In this document: in pieces, positions 55,401 through 60,923 of the stretch | How positions within the stretch are numbered: position 1 is the first letter of the stretch | Layout: every line of letters starts with the position of its first letter | Origin: Proteles cristata cristata | Taxonomy: Eukaryota > Chordata > Mammalia > Carnivora > Hyaenidae | DNA: 64,000 bases | Assembly (NCBI GenBank): GCA_017311185.1 | Contig: JAESUZ010001735.1 | Span: forward strand, 1,736,001-1,800,000 | Reading direction: 5' to 3' | Program-made: the position numbers and the translations under genes | Notes under the pieces: generated by a model | What the model was told of the DNA's origin: nothing | The model's database searches: none | Seen by the model: the letters and a program-made list of their open reading frames with translations, nothing else

Positions 55401-56517
55401 GAACGGCTCACAAGGCAGGGGAGAGGCTTCACGTGGCCACACGCTCCACTGCAGGCCTATCCTTTGTCCGCCTGCCTGACCACTCCTAGCCTCAGTTTCC
55501 CCCCGTCCGGTGAGGGGTCACACAAGAAAGCCATCTCAGTCTTTTTGAAGCCATCAAGTTCTGTGGTTCAGACTCTTTAAAAACGTAAGGTAGATGTTTT
55601 GATTCCTTCATTACCTGAATACCCGTCCCTGAAGACCTTGGGTGACATAACAGTAATAGTCTCAGGTGGGTTGCTTTTTTTTTCCCCAAAATCCTTTCAC
55701 AGCCTTAGTGGAGGGCGGTGCAGACAACATGGGAGTTAGGAGAGGCACTCAGGTTCATCCCGCTTTCTGCAACTTGTGAGCCTCGCTTTTCCCGGGAATA
55801 TAATGGGGACACCGTTCCTGCCAAGGTCAAAAGGTATGACGGCAGAAAATCCCTTTGTAAAGGACAGAAGATTATGTCCACAAACAGAGGATGATTAGTA
55901 CTACCTGGGCTTCACTTAAAGAGCTGGTATGTGCCAAGGAGAGTATTTATAAGGAGATTTGCAAGCCTCTAATTAATAAGGGAAAGATTTTTTTTTTTTT
56001 AAGTTACTTTATTTGTTTTGAGAGAGAGGGAGAGAGCAAATCCCAAGCAGGCTCCACACCGACCGCACAGAGCCCGATGCGGGGCTCGAACTCATGAACT
56101 GTGAGATTATGACCTGAGCCGACATCAAGAGTTGGACACGTAACCGACTGAGCCTGTCTGGCGCCGCAGTAAGGGAGAGGTTTCTCTTCGGGCCACATTC
56201 AGGGTCCCAGCAGGTCCAGGGCTCAGGGGACCTTCCAGTCACAGTTGGGTGACTTACAGTCCCGCCCCCTCTGTCCTGAGGCTCCTGGTGCCCAATGTGT
56301 GCCCGGGGGCCCCTTCCGGTGGGGATGAGTGTAGGGCTGGCTGGGGGGGGGCGGAATGCAGCCCGCTCAGCATCCCGTCTGCTCTCTGCTCTAGGAGTGG
56401 TTCGAGGAACACGCCCGCCAGCAAGAGGAACAGCGGCGACAGCTTGGCGGCAGCAGCCAGGTCCCCCCCTCCCCGCAGCCCCCAGGCGGCCGCCAGCGCT
56501 CCCAGACCATCACCTAG
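20493..56517 (+). CDS. TPCN1: Two-pore channel 1 (TPCN1), 26 coding exons, 5'-partial
   Basis: TPC1 is a voltage-gated cation channel of endosomes and lysosomes with two six-helix repeats; it works as a dimer and responds to PI(3,5)P2 and, through partner proteins, to NAADP. Joining 20493-20620, 25883-26059, 26460-26573, 27344-27474, 28329-28417, 38056-38090, 38566-38624, 38899-38998, 41191-41307, 41562-41686, 42475-42523, 43050-43113, 44369-44413, 46877-46933, 47015-47068, 47580-47652, 48532-48639, 49437-49508, 50048-50137, 51323-51438, 52162-52208, 52732-52800, 52958-53042, 53834-53973, 54118-54198 and 56395-56517 gives one open frame of 781 complete residues plus a stop. All phases agree and all introns are GT-AG. 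From memory the product is nearly identical to human TPC1 (816 residues); the missing part is the first coding exon of about 38 residues. The filters T-A-N and V-N-N are intact and no frame break was seen. Residue numbers in the exon entries count from the first complete codon at 20495. Confidence 0.97.
21144..21333 (+). mobile_element. SINE, sense
   Basis: It runs from GGGGTGCCTGGGTGGCTCAG to AAAATAAAGTTAAAAATTT and has a B-box-like GAGTTCGAGCCCC. No clear target duplication was found. Confidence 0.85.
21390..21408 (+). promoter_or_regulatory. Two tandem E-boxes resembling CLEAR elements
   Basis: GTCACGTGAG and GTCACGTGGT share one base. The CACGTG cores are at 21392-21397 and 21401-21406. 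The CLEAR consensus bound by TFEB/TFE3/MITF is GTCACGTGAC. The sites lie 770 bases past a TPCN1 exon; function is unproven. Confidence 0.35.
21742..21964 (-). mobile_element. Young SINE, antisense
   Basis: It is a near-identical subfamily copy with the duplication GGAATCAACATTT at 21729-21741 and 21965-21977. Confidence 0.93.
22867..22892. repeat. (AC)n microsatellite
   Basis: It is a run of about 26 bases of AC after ATTTAC. Confidence 0.9.
24515..24725 (-). repeat. Diverged hAT-type (MER5-like) fragment
   Basis: The order TCTGCTGTGCATCTTGGGAT, GTTTGGTGGCATCCCTGGC, AACGTCTCCAGACCAAG and ATTGCCCCCC resembles the end of a MER5-type element read in reverse. It is much diverged and the family is uncertain. 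Confidence 0.45.
24985..25150. repeat. MIR-like fragment
   Basis: TTTTCTCATCTGTCAAATG and GGGGCTGAGCACGGTGCCTG are typical of the MIR 3' half. Confidence 0.6.
25883..26059 (+). CDS. TPCN1: TPCN1 exon, repeat I S1 (residues 43-101)
   Basis: The acceptor is TTCTTCAG|GAAGGC and the donor is TTTAC|GTGAGT; the exon holds 59 whole codons. It starts [20 protein letters not shown] and then encodes the hydrophobic helix IS1 with a leucine run (LLLLLLSL), the CEAPA loop and the beginning of IS2 (LRLGIY). The intron before it is 5.26 kb. Confidence 0.96.
26460..26573 (+). CDS. TPCN1: TPCN1 exon, repeat I S2 (residues 102-139)
   Basis: The acceptor is GGTTGCAG|GTGCAT and the donor is GTCAAG|GTGATG; the exon has 38 whole codons. 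It encodes IS2 ([20 protein letters not shown]) and the basic loop RHKRTMVK on the cytosolic side. A G-rich run (26396-26430) lies just before the branch and pyrimidine region. Confidence 0.96.
27344..27474 (+). CDS. TPCN1: TPCN1 exon, repeat I S3-S4 (residues 140-182)
   Basis: The acceptor is CCCCCAG|ACCTCC and the donor is GGCG|GTAAGG, with a split Arg codon at the end. It encodes IS3 ([18 protein letters not shown]) and the first-repeat S4 ([20 protein letters not shown]), which carries several arginines. In TPC family structures the repeat I sensor is regarded as insensitive to voltage. Confidence 0.96.
28329..28417 (+). CDS. TPCN1: TPCN1 exon, repeat I S4-S5 linker and S5 (residues 184-212)
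   Basis: The acceptor is CTCCCCAG|CAACCT and the donor is CTTG|GTGAGT. It encodes [15 protein letters not shown], the lipid-facing S4-S5 linker next to the PI(3,5)P2 site in family structures, then IS5 with a leucine run and FFMVIFAIL. The intron after it is the longest in the window (9.6 kb) and holds the L1 cluster. Confidence 0.95.
28728..28941 (+). mobile_element. SINE, sense
   Basis: The head is GGAGCGCCTGGGTGGCTGG. The duplication AAACATTTTA is at 28718-28727 and 28942-28951. Confidence 0.88.
29745..29937 (-). mobile_element. Old L1 3' region, left part of a split element
   Basis: The text TAATTGACATACAACATTGT, TTTTAGGTGCACAACAGAAT and CCACACAGTTACAATTTT is the reverse of an old mammalian L1 3' region. 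It continues at 37510-37806 after the inserted pile. Confidence 0.75.
29935..30370 (-). mobile_element. Two adjacent antisense SINEs
   Basis: Two SINEs lie in a row (about 29985-30196 and 30200-30370), each ending GAGCCACCCAGG. Similar 16-base flanks CTTCTGATGGGAACTT (29919-29934) and CTTCTAATGAGAACTT (30371-30386) enclose the block, so at least one inserted with this duplication. Confidence 0.78.
31174..32669 (+). mobile_element. Sense-oriented L1 3' part inside the antisense L1
   Basis: Beginning at TAGCCAAAGTAATATT, this is L1 ORF2 C-terminal text in the + direction, with an ORF2-type frame at 31511-32002 and a further one at 32075-32443. It ends in CTTGACAATAAACTATT and an A-rich tail. 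Bases 31871-32650 pair with 30390-31173 as an inverted repeat. No clear target duplication flanks it. Confidence 0.85.
34434..34468. repeat. (TA)n microsatellite at an L1 tail
   Basis: This is a TA repeat of about 34 bases between host L1 and the poly(T) of the nested L1. Confidence 0.9.
34434..35355 (-). mobile_element. 5'-truncated L1 nested in ORF2 of the larger L1
   Basis: The host ORF2 reads continuously if 34434 to about 35341 is removed. The inserted piece has the L1 3' end (about 34482 upward), a poly(A) stretch (seen as T at 34469-34481) and a 5' break at about 35340. The duplicated flank, read on the + strand, is ATATATATTTTTTAATTTC-like; its left copy has grown into a (TA)n run. 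Confidence 0.85.
37510..37806 (-). mobile_element. Right part of the old split L1, with a SINE
   Basis: GAGAACTTTTAAGATCTATT and GTGTTGTTAACTAGTCAATG continue the old L1 that is cut at 29937. An antisense SINE (about 37598-37796, ending ACCACCCAGGTGCCCCC) lies in it with a short ACATCCAG repeat on both sides. Confidence 0.75.
38056..38090 (+). CDS. TPCN1: TPCN1 short 35-nt exon, end of S5 (residues 214-224)
   Basis: The acceptor is CCATCTAG|GTTTCT and the donor is GACCCG|GTAAGT. This is the shortest coding exon found ([11 protein letters not shown]) and joins IS5 to the pore turret. Its phase fits both neighbours exactly. Skipping it would remove 35 nt and shift the frame. Confidence 0.93.
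38566..38624 (+). CDS. TPCN1: TPCN1 exon, repeat I pore helix (residues 225-243)
   Basis: The acceptor is CCCTGCAG|TACTTC and the donor is GCCAA|GTGAGT. It encodes [19 protein letters not shown], pore helix 1 and the start of the filter. The filter Thr-Ala-Asn (242-244) is completed by the Asn codon split across the intron. Confidence 0.95.
38899..38998 (+). CDS. TPCN1: TPCN1 exon, repeat I pore exit and S6 (residues 245-277)
   Basis: The acceptor is GAATGCAG|TTTCCC and the donor is AACCTG|GTGAGT. It encodes [15 protein letters not shown] after the filter, then most of IS6 ([18 protein letters not shown]), which lines the pore. Confidence 0.95.
39310..39510. repeat. L2/MIR-like fragment
   Basis: The text CCAGGCACCGGGCGCAGTGC and TCCTGTAGCTGAGGAAATGG is of the ancient L2/MIR type. 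Confidence 0.55.
39586..39808 (-). mobile_element. Young SINE, antisense
   Basis: It is a near-identical subfamily copy with the duplication CCAGGATGC(G/A)TTCTT at 39571-39585 and 39809-39823, which has one mismatch. Confidence 0.92.
40283..40492. mobile_element. hAT-type non-autonomous DNA transposon, copy 1
   Basis: It has near-terminal inverted text (CAGCAAACT at the left; AGTTTGCTG at the right) and the body AAATAAAGTTTTATTGGCAC. A second copy is at 63203-63412. The family name is uncertain. Confidence 0.65.
41191..41307 (+). CDS. TPCN1: TPCN1 exon, end of S6 and cytosolic extension (residues 278-316)
   Basis: The acceptor is CCCTCACAG|CTTCTG and the donor is CAGCGG|GTAAGG; the exon has 39 whole codons. 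[20 protein letters not shown] continues IS6 into the cytosol, followed by a basic helix ([15 protein letters not shown]). In family structures, lysines and arginines here take part in phosphoinositide gating. Confidence 0.95.
41562..41686 (+). CDS. TPCN1: TPCN1 exon, EF-hand-like linker 1 (residues 317-357)
   Basis: The acceptor is TCCCTGCAG|AGGCCC and the donor is CTCAG|GTAAGA. It encodes [20 protein letters not shown] and [20 protein letters not shown], the first helix-loop-helix of the linker between the repeats. The loop lacks the regular acidic ladder of a canonical Ca2+-binding EF-hand, as is known for animal TPCs. Confidence 0.95.
42015..42041. repeat. (AC)n repeat
   Basis: AC repeat with a few interruptions. 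Confidence 0.75.
42475..42523 (+). CDS. TPCN1: TPCN1 exon, EF-hand-like linker 2 (residues 359-374)
   Basis: The acceptor is CTAACAACAG|CCTGAA and the donor is TGGAAG|GTGAGT. It encodes [16 protein letters not shown], the second helix of the linker. A long T-rich stretch (42425-42449) lies upstream of the acceptor. Confidence 0.94.
42740..42890. repeat. MIR-like fragment
   Basis: GTAACTGTGTGATGCCAGGC and GAACCTTTCCAGGCCCC follow the MIR order. Confidence 0.6.
43050..43113 (+). CDS. TPCN1: TPCN1 exon, linker into repeat II (residues 375-395)
   Basis: The acceptor is CCTGACCAG|GCAAAG and the donor is TTCAAAG|GTAAGG. It encodes [20 protein letters not shown] and K, the pre-S1 helix of the second repeat. 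Confidence 0.94.
43469..43657 (-). mobile_element. SINE, antisense
   Basis: It ends AAGCCACCCAGGCGCCCC. The duplication TCTGTGC(A/G)CTTTTAA-like lies at about 43451-43465 and 43658-43673. Confidence 0.86.
44369..44413 (+). CDS. TPCN1: TPCN1 exon, start of repeat II S1 (residues 397-410)
   Basis: The acceptor is TTCAAATAG|GAATTA and the donor is TTCATGT|GTAAGT. This 45-nt exon encodes [14 protein letters not shown], and the split Tyr codon after it leads into IIS1. Confidence 0.93.
44414..46044. other. TPCN1: Part of a TPCN1 intron (44414-46876)
   Basis: This stretch is AT-richer than the rest and looks like old repeat debris. A segment at about 44865-44960 (GTGCTGTCCAGTGTGGTGG and on) may be an old hAT-type piece. 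No gene was seen. Confidence 0.5.
46045..46266 (-). mobile_element. SINE, antisense
   Basis: It runs from a T-rich run and TTTATTTATTTTTGAGAGAG to GAGCCACCCAGGTGCC. The edges are approximate. Confidence 0.87.
46304..46533 (+). mobile_element. Young SINE, sense
   Basis: This is the only sense copy of the near-identical subfamily, starting GGCGCCTGGGTGGCTTAGTC and ending in an A/T-rich tail. The duplication ATCACACGTC(C/T)CTAGG is at 46288-46303 and 46534-46549. Confidence 0.93.
46877..46933 (+). CDS. TPCN1: TPCN1 exon, repeat II S1 (residues 412-429)
   Basis: The acceptor is GTTTGCAG|ACTTGG and the donor is CTGAAAG|GTGAGC. It encodes [18 protein letters not shown], most of IIS1. Confidence 0.95.
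47015..47068 (+). CDS. TPCN1: TPCN1 exon, S1-S2 loop and S2 start (residues 431-447)
   Basis: The acceptor is GTGTTCCAG|GCGGGA and the donor is CTGACCA|GTAGGT. It encodes [17 protein letters not shown]. The intron before it is only 81 nt. Confidence 0.94.
47580..47652 (+). CDS. TPCN1: TPCN1 exon, repeat II S2 (residues 449-471)
   Basis: The acceptor is CTGTTCCCAG|TCTACG and the donor is GAATCT|GTGAGT. It encodes [20 protein letters not shown] and GWN, IIS2 and its turn into IIS3. Confidence 0.95.
48532..48639 (+). CDS. TPCN1: TPCN1 exon, repeat II S3-S4 (residues 473-507)
   Basis: The acceptor is CCCTCCCAG|GTTCGA and the donor is CTGAG|GTGACA, which is weak at +5. It encodes IIS3 ([18 protein letters not shown]) and the first half of IIS4 ([13 protein letters not shown]) with the split Arg that follows. 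The repeat II S4 arginines are the working voltage sensor of TPC1 in family studies. Confidence 0.95.
49437..49508 (+). CDS. TPCN1: TPCN1 exon, end of S4 and S4-S5 linker (residues 509-531)
   Basis: The acceptor is TTCCCCCAG|GTTGTT and the donor is GCCAG|GTACTG. It encodes [20 protein letters not shown] and RMA. The basic cluster continues the voltage sensor. Confidence 0.95.
50048..50137 (+). CDS. TPCN1: TPCN1 exon, repeat II S5 (residues 533-561)
   Basis: The acceptor is CTCCCCAG|CCTGGG and the donor is TGCAA|GTGAGT. It encodes IIS5 ([20 protein letters not shown]) and the start of the turret, CGTLYPNCC, with three cysteines. Confidence 0.95.
51323..51438 (+). CDS. TPCN1: TPCN1 exon, luminal turret with N-glycosylation sites (residues 563-600)
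   Basis: The acceptor is CTGGCCAG|CTCCAG and the donor is TTTG|GTGAGT. It encodes the luminal loop before the second pore helix. N-glycosylation sequons are Asn562-Ser-Ser (Asn codon split), Asn574-His-Thr and Asn579-Arg-Thr. The exon continues [18 protein letters not shown] into pore helix 1. Confidence 0.95.
52162..52208 (+). CDS. TPCN1: TPCN1 exon, repeat II selectivity filter (residues 602-616)
   Basis: The acceptor is TTTGGCAG|TGACCT and the donor is ATCATG|GTAAGG. It encodes [15 protein letters not shown]. The filter Val-Asn-Asn is at 609-611; the Asn pair is linked to Na+ selectivity in human TPC2. Confidence 0.95.
52732..52800 (+). CDS. TPCN1: TPCN1 exon, pore exit and S6 start (residues 617-639)
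   Basis: The acceptor is GTCCCCAG|GAAGGT and the donor is ACCATG|GTAGGT; the exon has 23 whole codons. It encodes [20 protein letters not shown] and VTM, the second pore helix and the beginning of IIS6. Confidence 0.95.
52958..53042 (+). CDS. TPCN1: TPCN1 exon, repeat II S6 (residues 640-667)
   Basis: The acceptor is CCCCCCCAG|GTGGTG after a C-only tract, and the donor is GGAAG|GTCTGT, the weakest donor in the gene. It encodes [20 protein letters not shown], the rest of IIS6, then SRKNQDSE in the cytosol. Confidence 0.94.
53193..53403 (-). mobile_element. SINE, antisense, mixed subfamily marks
   Basis: The left half is like the young subfamily (GACAGCGTGAGCAGGGGAGG), but the rest has GACACAGAATCCAAAATAGG. 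The duplication CTAGATCTCATTTT is at 53179-53192 and 53404-53417. Confidence 0.9.
53834..53973 (+). CDS. TPCN1: TPCN1 exon, C-terminal helical domain (residues 669-714)
   Basis: The acceptor is CTCCCGCAG|TTGACG and the donor is CACGAG|GTGAGG. It encodes a charged helical region ([20 protein letters not shown] and the following [19 protein letters not shown]) in the cytosolic tail. Confidence 0.95.
54118..54198 (+). CDS. TPCN1: TPCN1 exon, C-terminal tail (residues 715-741)
   Basis: The acceptor is CTTCTTCAG|CAAAAC and the donor is ATCCAG|GTAGGC; the exon has 27 whole codons. It encodes [20 protein letters not shown] and MYQEEIQ. The motif RRSRTKS is basic with possible phosphoserine sites. 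Confidence 0.95.
54608..54862 (-). mobile_element. SINE, antisense, with internal duplication
   Basis: It ends GAGCCACCCAGGCTCCCC. The text GCGATAATCCCAAGCAG is repeated (from 54705 and 54747), separated by a GA run, so a segment of about 42 bases was duplicated inside the element. Confidence 0.85.
55318..55390 (+). repeat. MIR fragment
   Basis: GGGTTCGAGTGCCGGCTCTG and TGACCTTGGGCGAGTCAC are the MIR core. Confidence 0.7.
55755..55835 (+). repeat. MIR-like fragment
   Basis: It contains CGCTTTTCCCGGGAATATAA and GGGGACACCGTTCCTGCC in MIR order. Confidence 0.5.
55990..56165 (-). mobile_element. SINE, antisense
   Basis: It runs from a T-run and AAGTTACTTTATTTGTTTTG to GAGCCTGTCTGGCGCC. Similar flanks TAATAAGGGAAAGA and GCAGTAAGGGAGAGG are on the two sides. 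Confidence 0.82.
56395..56517 (+). CDS. TPCN1: TPCN1 last coding exon and stop (residues 742-781)
   Basis: The acceptor is CTGCTCTAG|GAGTGG. It encodes a Glu/Gln-rich helix ([17 protein letters not shown]), a Gly/Ser/Pro-rich spacer and the C-terminus GRQRSQTIT, then TAG at 56515-56517. The spacer differs most from the human tail as I remember it, which is normal for a disordered end. Confidence 0.95.
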   Translation, partial: EWFEEHARQQEEQRRQLGGSSQVPPSPQPPGGRQRSQTIT

Positions 56518-56593
56518 CCGCCGCGTGCGGAAGCCATCTCTTCTATGCAATAACACATAGTATTATTTTACTACGATGTATTGAAGAAAAAAG

Positions 56594-56632
56594 GTGTGTG
56601 CGTGTGTGTGTGTAAACACACACGCGCACACA
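56594..56632 (+). repeat. TPCN1: (GT)n-(AC)n inverted repeat in the TPCN1 3'UTR
   Basis: A GT arm (56594-56613) and an AC arm (56615-56632) are separated by a few A's and can pair over about 16 bases in the transcript. See the finding at this place. Confidence 0.8.
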
Positions 56633-58805
56633 CTCATATATATGCACATATTTATATATAGGAAGAGAGAAAAGACAAGATGGGGTCTGGTGTGTAACCA
56701 CCTTGCCCTGTTTTCCTTAACCCCAGATGTCACTTTGGTTCGGGGGGGTTGGGCCACCGTGAACTCTTCCTAACGTGGAAAGTTCCAGAAGGCCCCCTCA
56801 GAAGAAGACCACTTGGGTAGATCCCGCCAATCTCTGCAGGGCCTGCCTTCAAAGTGGGCCAGCCCTCCCCAGGCCAGCTCCAAACCGTCTTCCCGGTGGC
56901 TGCTCTCACACTCCCGCCCTGGCTGACAGCTTCCCACTAACTTGCCCCGCGGCACGGGGTTCCTGGGCGCTGCTTTAGGGACAAAACCACTTAGGAGGAA
57001 AGAGCCTACATCCTCGGGGTTAGTATTTCTATATATATAATAATGTAATAGAACATTCCTTTGGGGGAACAGTGCCTAGGACCTAATGGAAAGAGTAATC
57101 AAGGGGTGTGATTGTACCCATGCGGTCAGATCTCAATTAGCCGGTGCCAGGCAGCGAGAGACTGTGAGTTTCACGCCCTGGCTCAGGAGGCCTCTCTCCC
57201 ACGCTTCCTTTGGTTTAACCCTCTTTGCCGCAAATCCTTCTGAAGTGGGCTCCATTAGCACCTCAGCCCAGCGGGAGGAGGAAAGCAAGCAAGAGACCGG
57301 GCCGAGGGCTACCACCCCGGAGCAGCTCCTGAAATGGGCTTTCTCCACAAAGTCCCTTCTCCTTGTGATTGTCTCGGTCGAGCAGACGCTGGGTAACACG
57401 GGCAGGCCCTTCCCATTGTGCATCAGGGCCTGCTGCGGGGCAGAAGCTCGCCGCGAGATGGCCACGGCAGCCCTGTGGCTGAGCCCCTGCCCGGCCACGC
57501 GGACGGCTCCCTCTGCGCCTTGAGCAGTCACCTCCGTGGACTGGACCAAGGCCAGACCCGGGGGGCGGTGGGGGTGGAGGGGGCTCCACTCTGCGGTGTC
57601 GCATTAGCAGAGGTGGTTGGTGCACAAGTAGGTGTGGGTGAGCCCTCGATCTTGGGGGAGTTCTCGCTGAGGTCAGTGTGGCTGGGGCAGGCCCAGTGCT
57701 TGAATCCAGAGAAGGCGACGGGTGGCAGCTCCTGTGAGCGCGGCTGGTGGCACAGCAGAAGCGGGTTTAGAGCAGAAGCGGGGTGCTGGGCTGCAAACCT
57801 AGCCTGGCATCCTGCCCCTCACCCGGCTTCCCAGCTGCCTCCACTGCCTCCCCAGACTCAGGAAGGTGGGCGGGCAGAAGGTCCCCCGCCAGGCCCTCTT
57901 CCTAGCAGAGCAGGGCCTGATCCCAGGGATGCCTTGCTGGTTCCCCACCTCCCCCGGCCATGTGCAAGGCCAAGCCTTTCCGGCCCGGAGGGGCTGCTGA
58001 CTGGAGCCAGCGCTGCACAGCTGTGTCCCTCCCGGGGAGGAGTGGGGGCTTGTTCTTAAAGCCCAGCCCTTTGGGGAAACAGTGAACCGGTGAGCTCCCC
58101 ATGGGGCATCGTCCTCTCCATCTCCGAGGGCCACCGGCCAGTCCGGGCGGCTCTGCGCCAGGCCAGAAGCCTCTGCCCTTTCCAGAGAAGGAACTTTATT
58201 TGCACAATTGGGTGCCTTTAAGCATTTGTGTATTGAAATGGGTATTTTGGAAGCAGGAGTCGAGGGACGGCTTACAAAGGATAGGTCTTCTGCCCTGAGT
58301 GCCTGGGCCTCATTCTAGTCCCTTCCCCGGGGAACTGAGGAGGGGCGCCAGGGTAGTTGAGGCCCCCGGTGTGGGGGGTGGGATCTAGTCTTCCCTCCCA
58401 GCCCTGTCCTCTTAGAAAGGCCTGGTTTTAGCTGGGATGGATGGAGCAGGCCAGACTCCCGTTGGTAGTGGGCACCCTTGTCATTGAGGCTGAGGACAGC
58501 TGTCCACTGGGTGAGCTCTGGGGGACCCAGGACATCATCCAGCTCAGATGCCCCCTCACCTCCCGTGTCACAGCTGAATGAAACCAAGGTCAGCCTCGCC
58601 AGCAGCCGCGATGGCATTGTGCCCTGCCCCGCTTTGGGGGGATGCCATCTGGTCCCTTCGCCTCACTTCCCTCCCCCAACCCTGCCTTACTCCACACCAC
58701 GCGACAATCATTTTGTATGGCCAGCGGGAGCAACACAGCAAGGTTTTGTACATCGGTGTTTTGTTACCTAGAAAACCCACTATGTCTCCGGGTTTCTGGC
58801 ATATT

Positions 58806-58811
58806 AATAAA
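58806..58811 (+). terminator. TPCN1: TPCN1 polyadenylation signal AATAAA
   Basis: AATAAA is followed within about 20-45 bases by a GT-rich element (58829-58851), the usual layout of a cleavage site. Cleavage is inferred at about 58825-58835. Confidence 0.8.
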
Positions 58812-59049
58812 AAAGGCCTCTGCTTTGTAAGTGTGGCTGCTGCCTTGTGATTTCCATTAAGTGCCGATCCTGGCTTCCGGTTATTGTGGGGAAGGGGGGG
58901 AGGGCTCGTCCATGGTCAGCCCTTACCCCCACCTCAGCCCCACCCCTCGGTGTGCCGCAGAGCTCGATCCATCAGGCCTTTGGCCCTGGCACCGGCCGCT
59001 TACCACTCGGCCCAGGTAAGAAAGAGCCAGTAAGAGCTGGGTCTGTTCC

Positions 59050-59981
59050 TTTCTGTACACTTGAAACATTTAATAATTTCTTCACTGGAAAGAAAGACCG
59101 GTATATCCCTTTGCCGCTGCTGGCACAAGGCAGTCGGGCAAACTGCCAAGGTGCTCCTTCGAAAGTCAGGTCAGCGGAGGGACAGTGGGAAGGTGCTGGG
59201 GAGCACTCCACGTGTCCTCCCTGGAGCTTTCGGGCCTTGTGACCGCAGCCCAGGGCTCCCCCTGAGGTAGACGCAGGGCACAGTCAAAATGACTCCTGTC
59301 TCGCAGCTGGGGAGACCCAAGGCTCAGGACACAGAGGTGTTTGCCGACAGTCAGCGGACCGCTCTGGAGGTAGAGGCTAGAGCCGTGCCGTCCAAGCAGC
59401 CAGAGCCACGTGCCAATAGTTTGGAGCCATGGAGCCATATAGTACCGCTCACTTCCCCTGTTTGTTTGGGCTTTTACTAACATGGAGACTAGAAATTCCA
59501 AAATCAGGTAGGTGTCTCACGGCCTCGTCTGCCGGGTGGTGCAGCTGGAGAACTCAGCCCAAGGTGGCCTGAGGCCCGTGGTGTTCCGCCCGCCCTCGGA
59601 GTCACCCTGACCGGGCCCGGCTTCGGCGGCAGTTTGAGGGAGTCCCGAGAAGACGCAGGAAGGCAGCACGATGTGGCTCCAGGCCCCAGCACTCCGCTGG
59701 TCTTCCAGGACCAGCTTGGAAGGCACTCCGTCATCCCTTTCACCTTCCAAGAGGCTCCACCAATGATCAAGGATGTCTGCCTTCTGTCTGGAACTCTGTC
59801 CATAGCGAAGCCCGGTGTCCAGCGTCCCAGAGGCGAGGCTTAGCTGGTCACCCTGCGCAGGGCAGCAGCCGAGACCCCCCGCCCCCTGGCCTCCATGGCG
59901 CCACCCCAGGCCGGGCTTCCATCTCGCGGTCTGCAGTGATGCCTCCCGGCCAGCAGGGGGCCCCCAGCCACGCGGCGCGGC
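59050..59981 (-). other. SLC8B1: SLC8B1 3' untranslated region (inferred)
   Basis: This stretch runs from the stop to a possible ATTAAA signal. No splice sites are needed to explain it. The open frames inside are low complexity and not conserved in any way I recognise. Confidence 0.55.
59069..59074 (-). terminator. SLC8B1: Candidate SLC8B1 polyadenylation signal ATTAAA
   Basis: The - strand reads ATTAAA, the most common variant signal, about 910 bases after the stop. In human the two genes also end within a few hundred bases of each other. AATAAA on the - strand near 58195-58200 is an alternative, but it would overlap the TPCN1 3'UTR. Confidence 0.5.
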
Positions 59982-60179
59982 TCACACACTTTTCAGGCGA
60001 ATCACCCCAAATTCGGTAAGCAGGGCCACCACAAGGAAGCTGACGTAGAAGAGGAGCAGGCAGAAGCCGTAGACCTTGTCCAGCTGGAAACACTGCAGGG
60101 GGACCGAGACCAGGGAGCAGACGAGGCTGAGGCCCAGGGCGCCCGCCAGGACCCACACCAGCAGTCCGTCTGGCTCCAG
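59982..60179 (-). CDS. SLC8B1: SLC8B1 last coding exon and stop
   Basis: Read on the - strand, the acceptor is CCCACAG|CTGGAG. It encodes 65 residues with two membrane helices, GLLVWVLAGALGLSLVCSLV and YGFCLLLFYVSFLVVALLTE, and ends FGVIRLKSV-stop. The frame has no ATG, so simple ORF calling misses it. Confidence 0.95.
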   Translation of the reverse strand: MEPDGLLVWVLAGALGLSLVCSLVSVPLQCFQLDKVYGFCLLLFYVSFLVVALLTEFGVIRLKSV

Positions 60180-60689
60180 CTGTGGGGGAAACAGGGAGAG
60201 GCTGGGTCACCGCAGCCACCAGTCACCTACCCTCGCCAGCGGCCGGCGCAGGGCCTTTGGCCCGGTGGGATGGCAGCCCCGCCCTGAGGTCCCATGCTTT
60301 GGAAAGCCACCGTACTTGTGGCCATTGGTCATGGTAACCCTAGCAAACTAACACGGTCTGTTACATGTGCATGTTTTGTGCAGAGGGTGAAGTTCAAGCT
60401 CTCAAGCAACACAGAGGAGAAAAAAGAAGTGTGATGATCCTCTCCCTGCTTCTCTTCCTCCTGGGCTTAGCATTAATGACCACGGAAGACTCGATACTGG
60501 GTGCTGTGCTAGGTGTTTTTACCCGGCACCATGTAGTCGCTCCTCTTCCCAGCCACCTGTGAGGGGAGCATCCTTCCCCTGACGCACAGGCAAGGAAACT
60601 AGTTAGTGCCAGAGCCTGGATCGATATCCAAGCTCTTAGCGATACCCCAGCCTGCCTCCCTGCACAGGGACACATATGCACACGTGCAT

Positions 60690-60734
<45 letters not shown>

Positions 60735-60923
60735 GACCTGCACATCCATCCTGAAACCAGAAACGGAATCATATGCGAGATCGTGTTTAAAAGCAGCCTG
60801 TGTTTTCCAGCCAACACCAGCCCCTGGTCGTCCATCCACAATGCCTTCCATCCTAATTAGCAGAAGCAGTGTTTCCTAAACTCTGCACAAAGGCAGTGGA
60901 ATGCATGCAGGCATGTGCGTGCG

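Larger units (their letters stand above)
56518..58830 (+). other. TPCN1: TPCN1 3' untranslated region
   Basis: The region from the TAG to the poly(A) site is about 2.3 kb and shows no intron. It holds a GT-then-AC repeat hairpin (56594-56632), an AT-rich stretch (56633-56660) and a long GC-rich part. The 213-codon open frame at 57418-58059 inside it has no match I recognise and is low-complexity Gly/Pro/Ala/Arg text, so it is not called. Confidence 0.85.

Noticed and set aside
57418..58059. Open frame of 213 codons on the + strand
   Set aside because: It is inside the TPCN1 3'UTR, GC-rich and without any recognisable domain.
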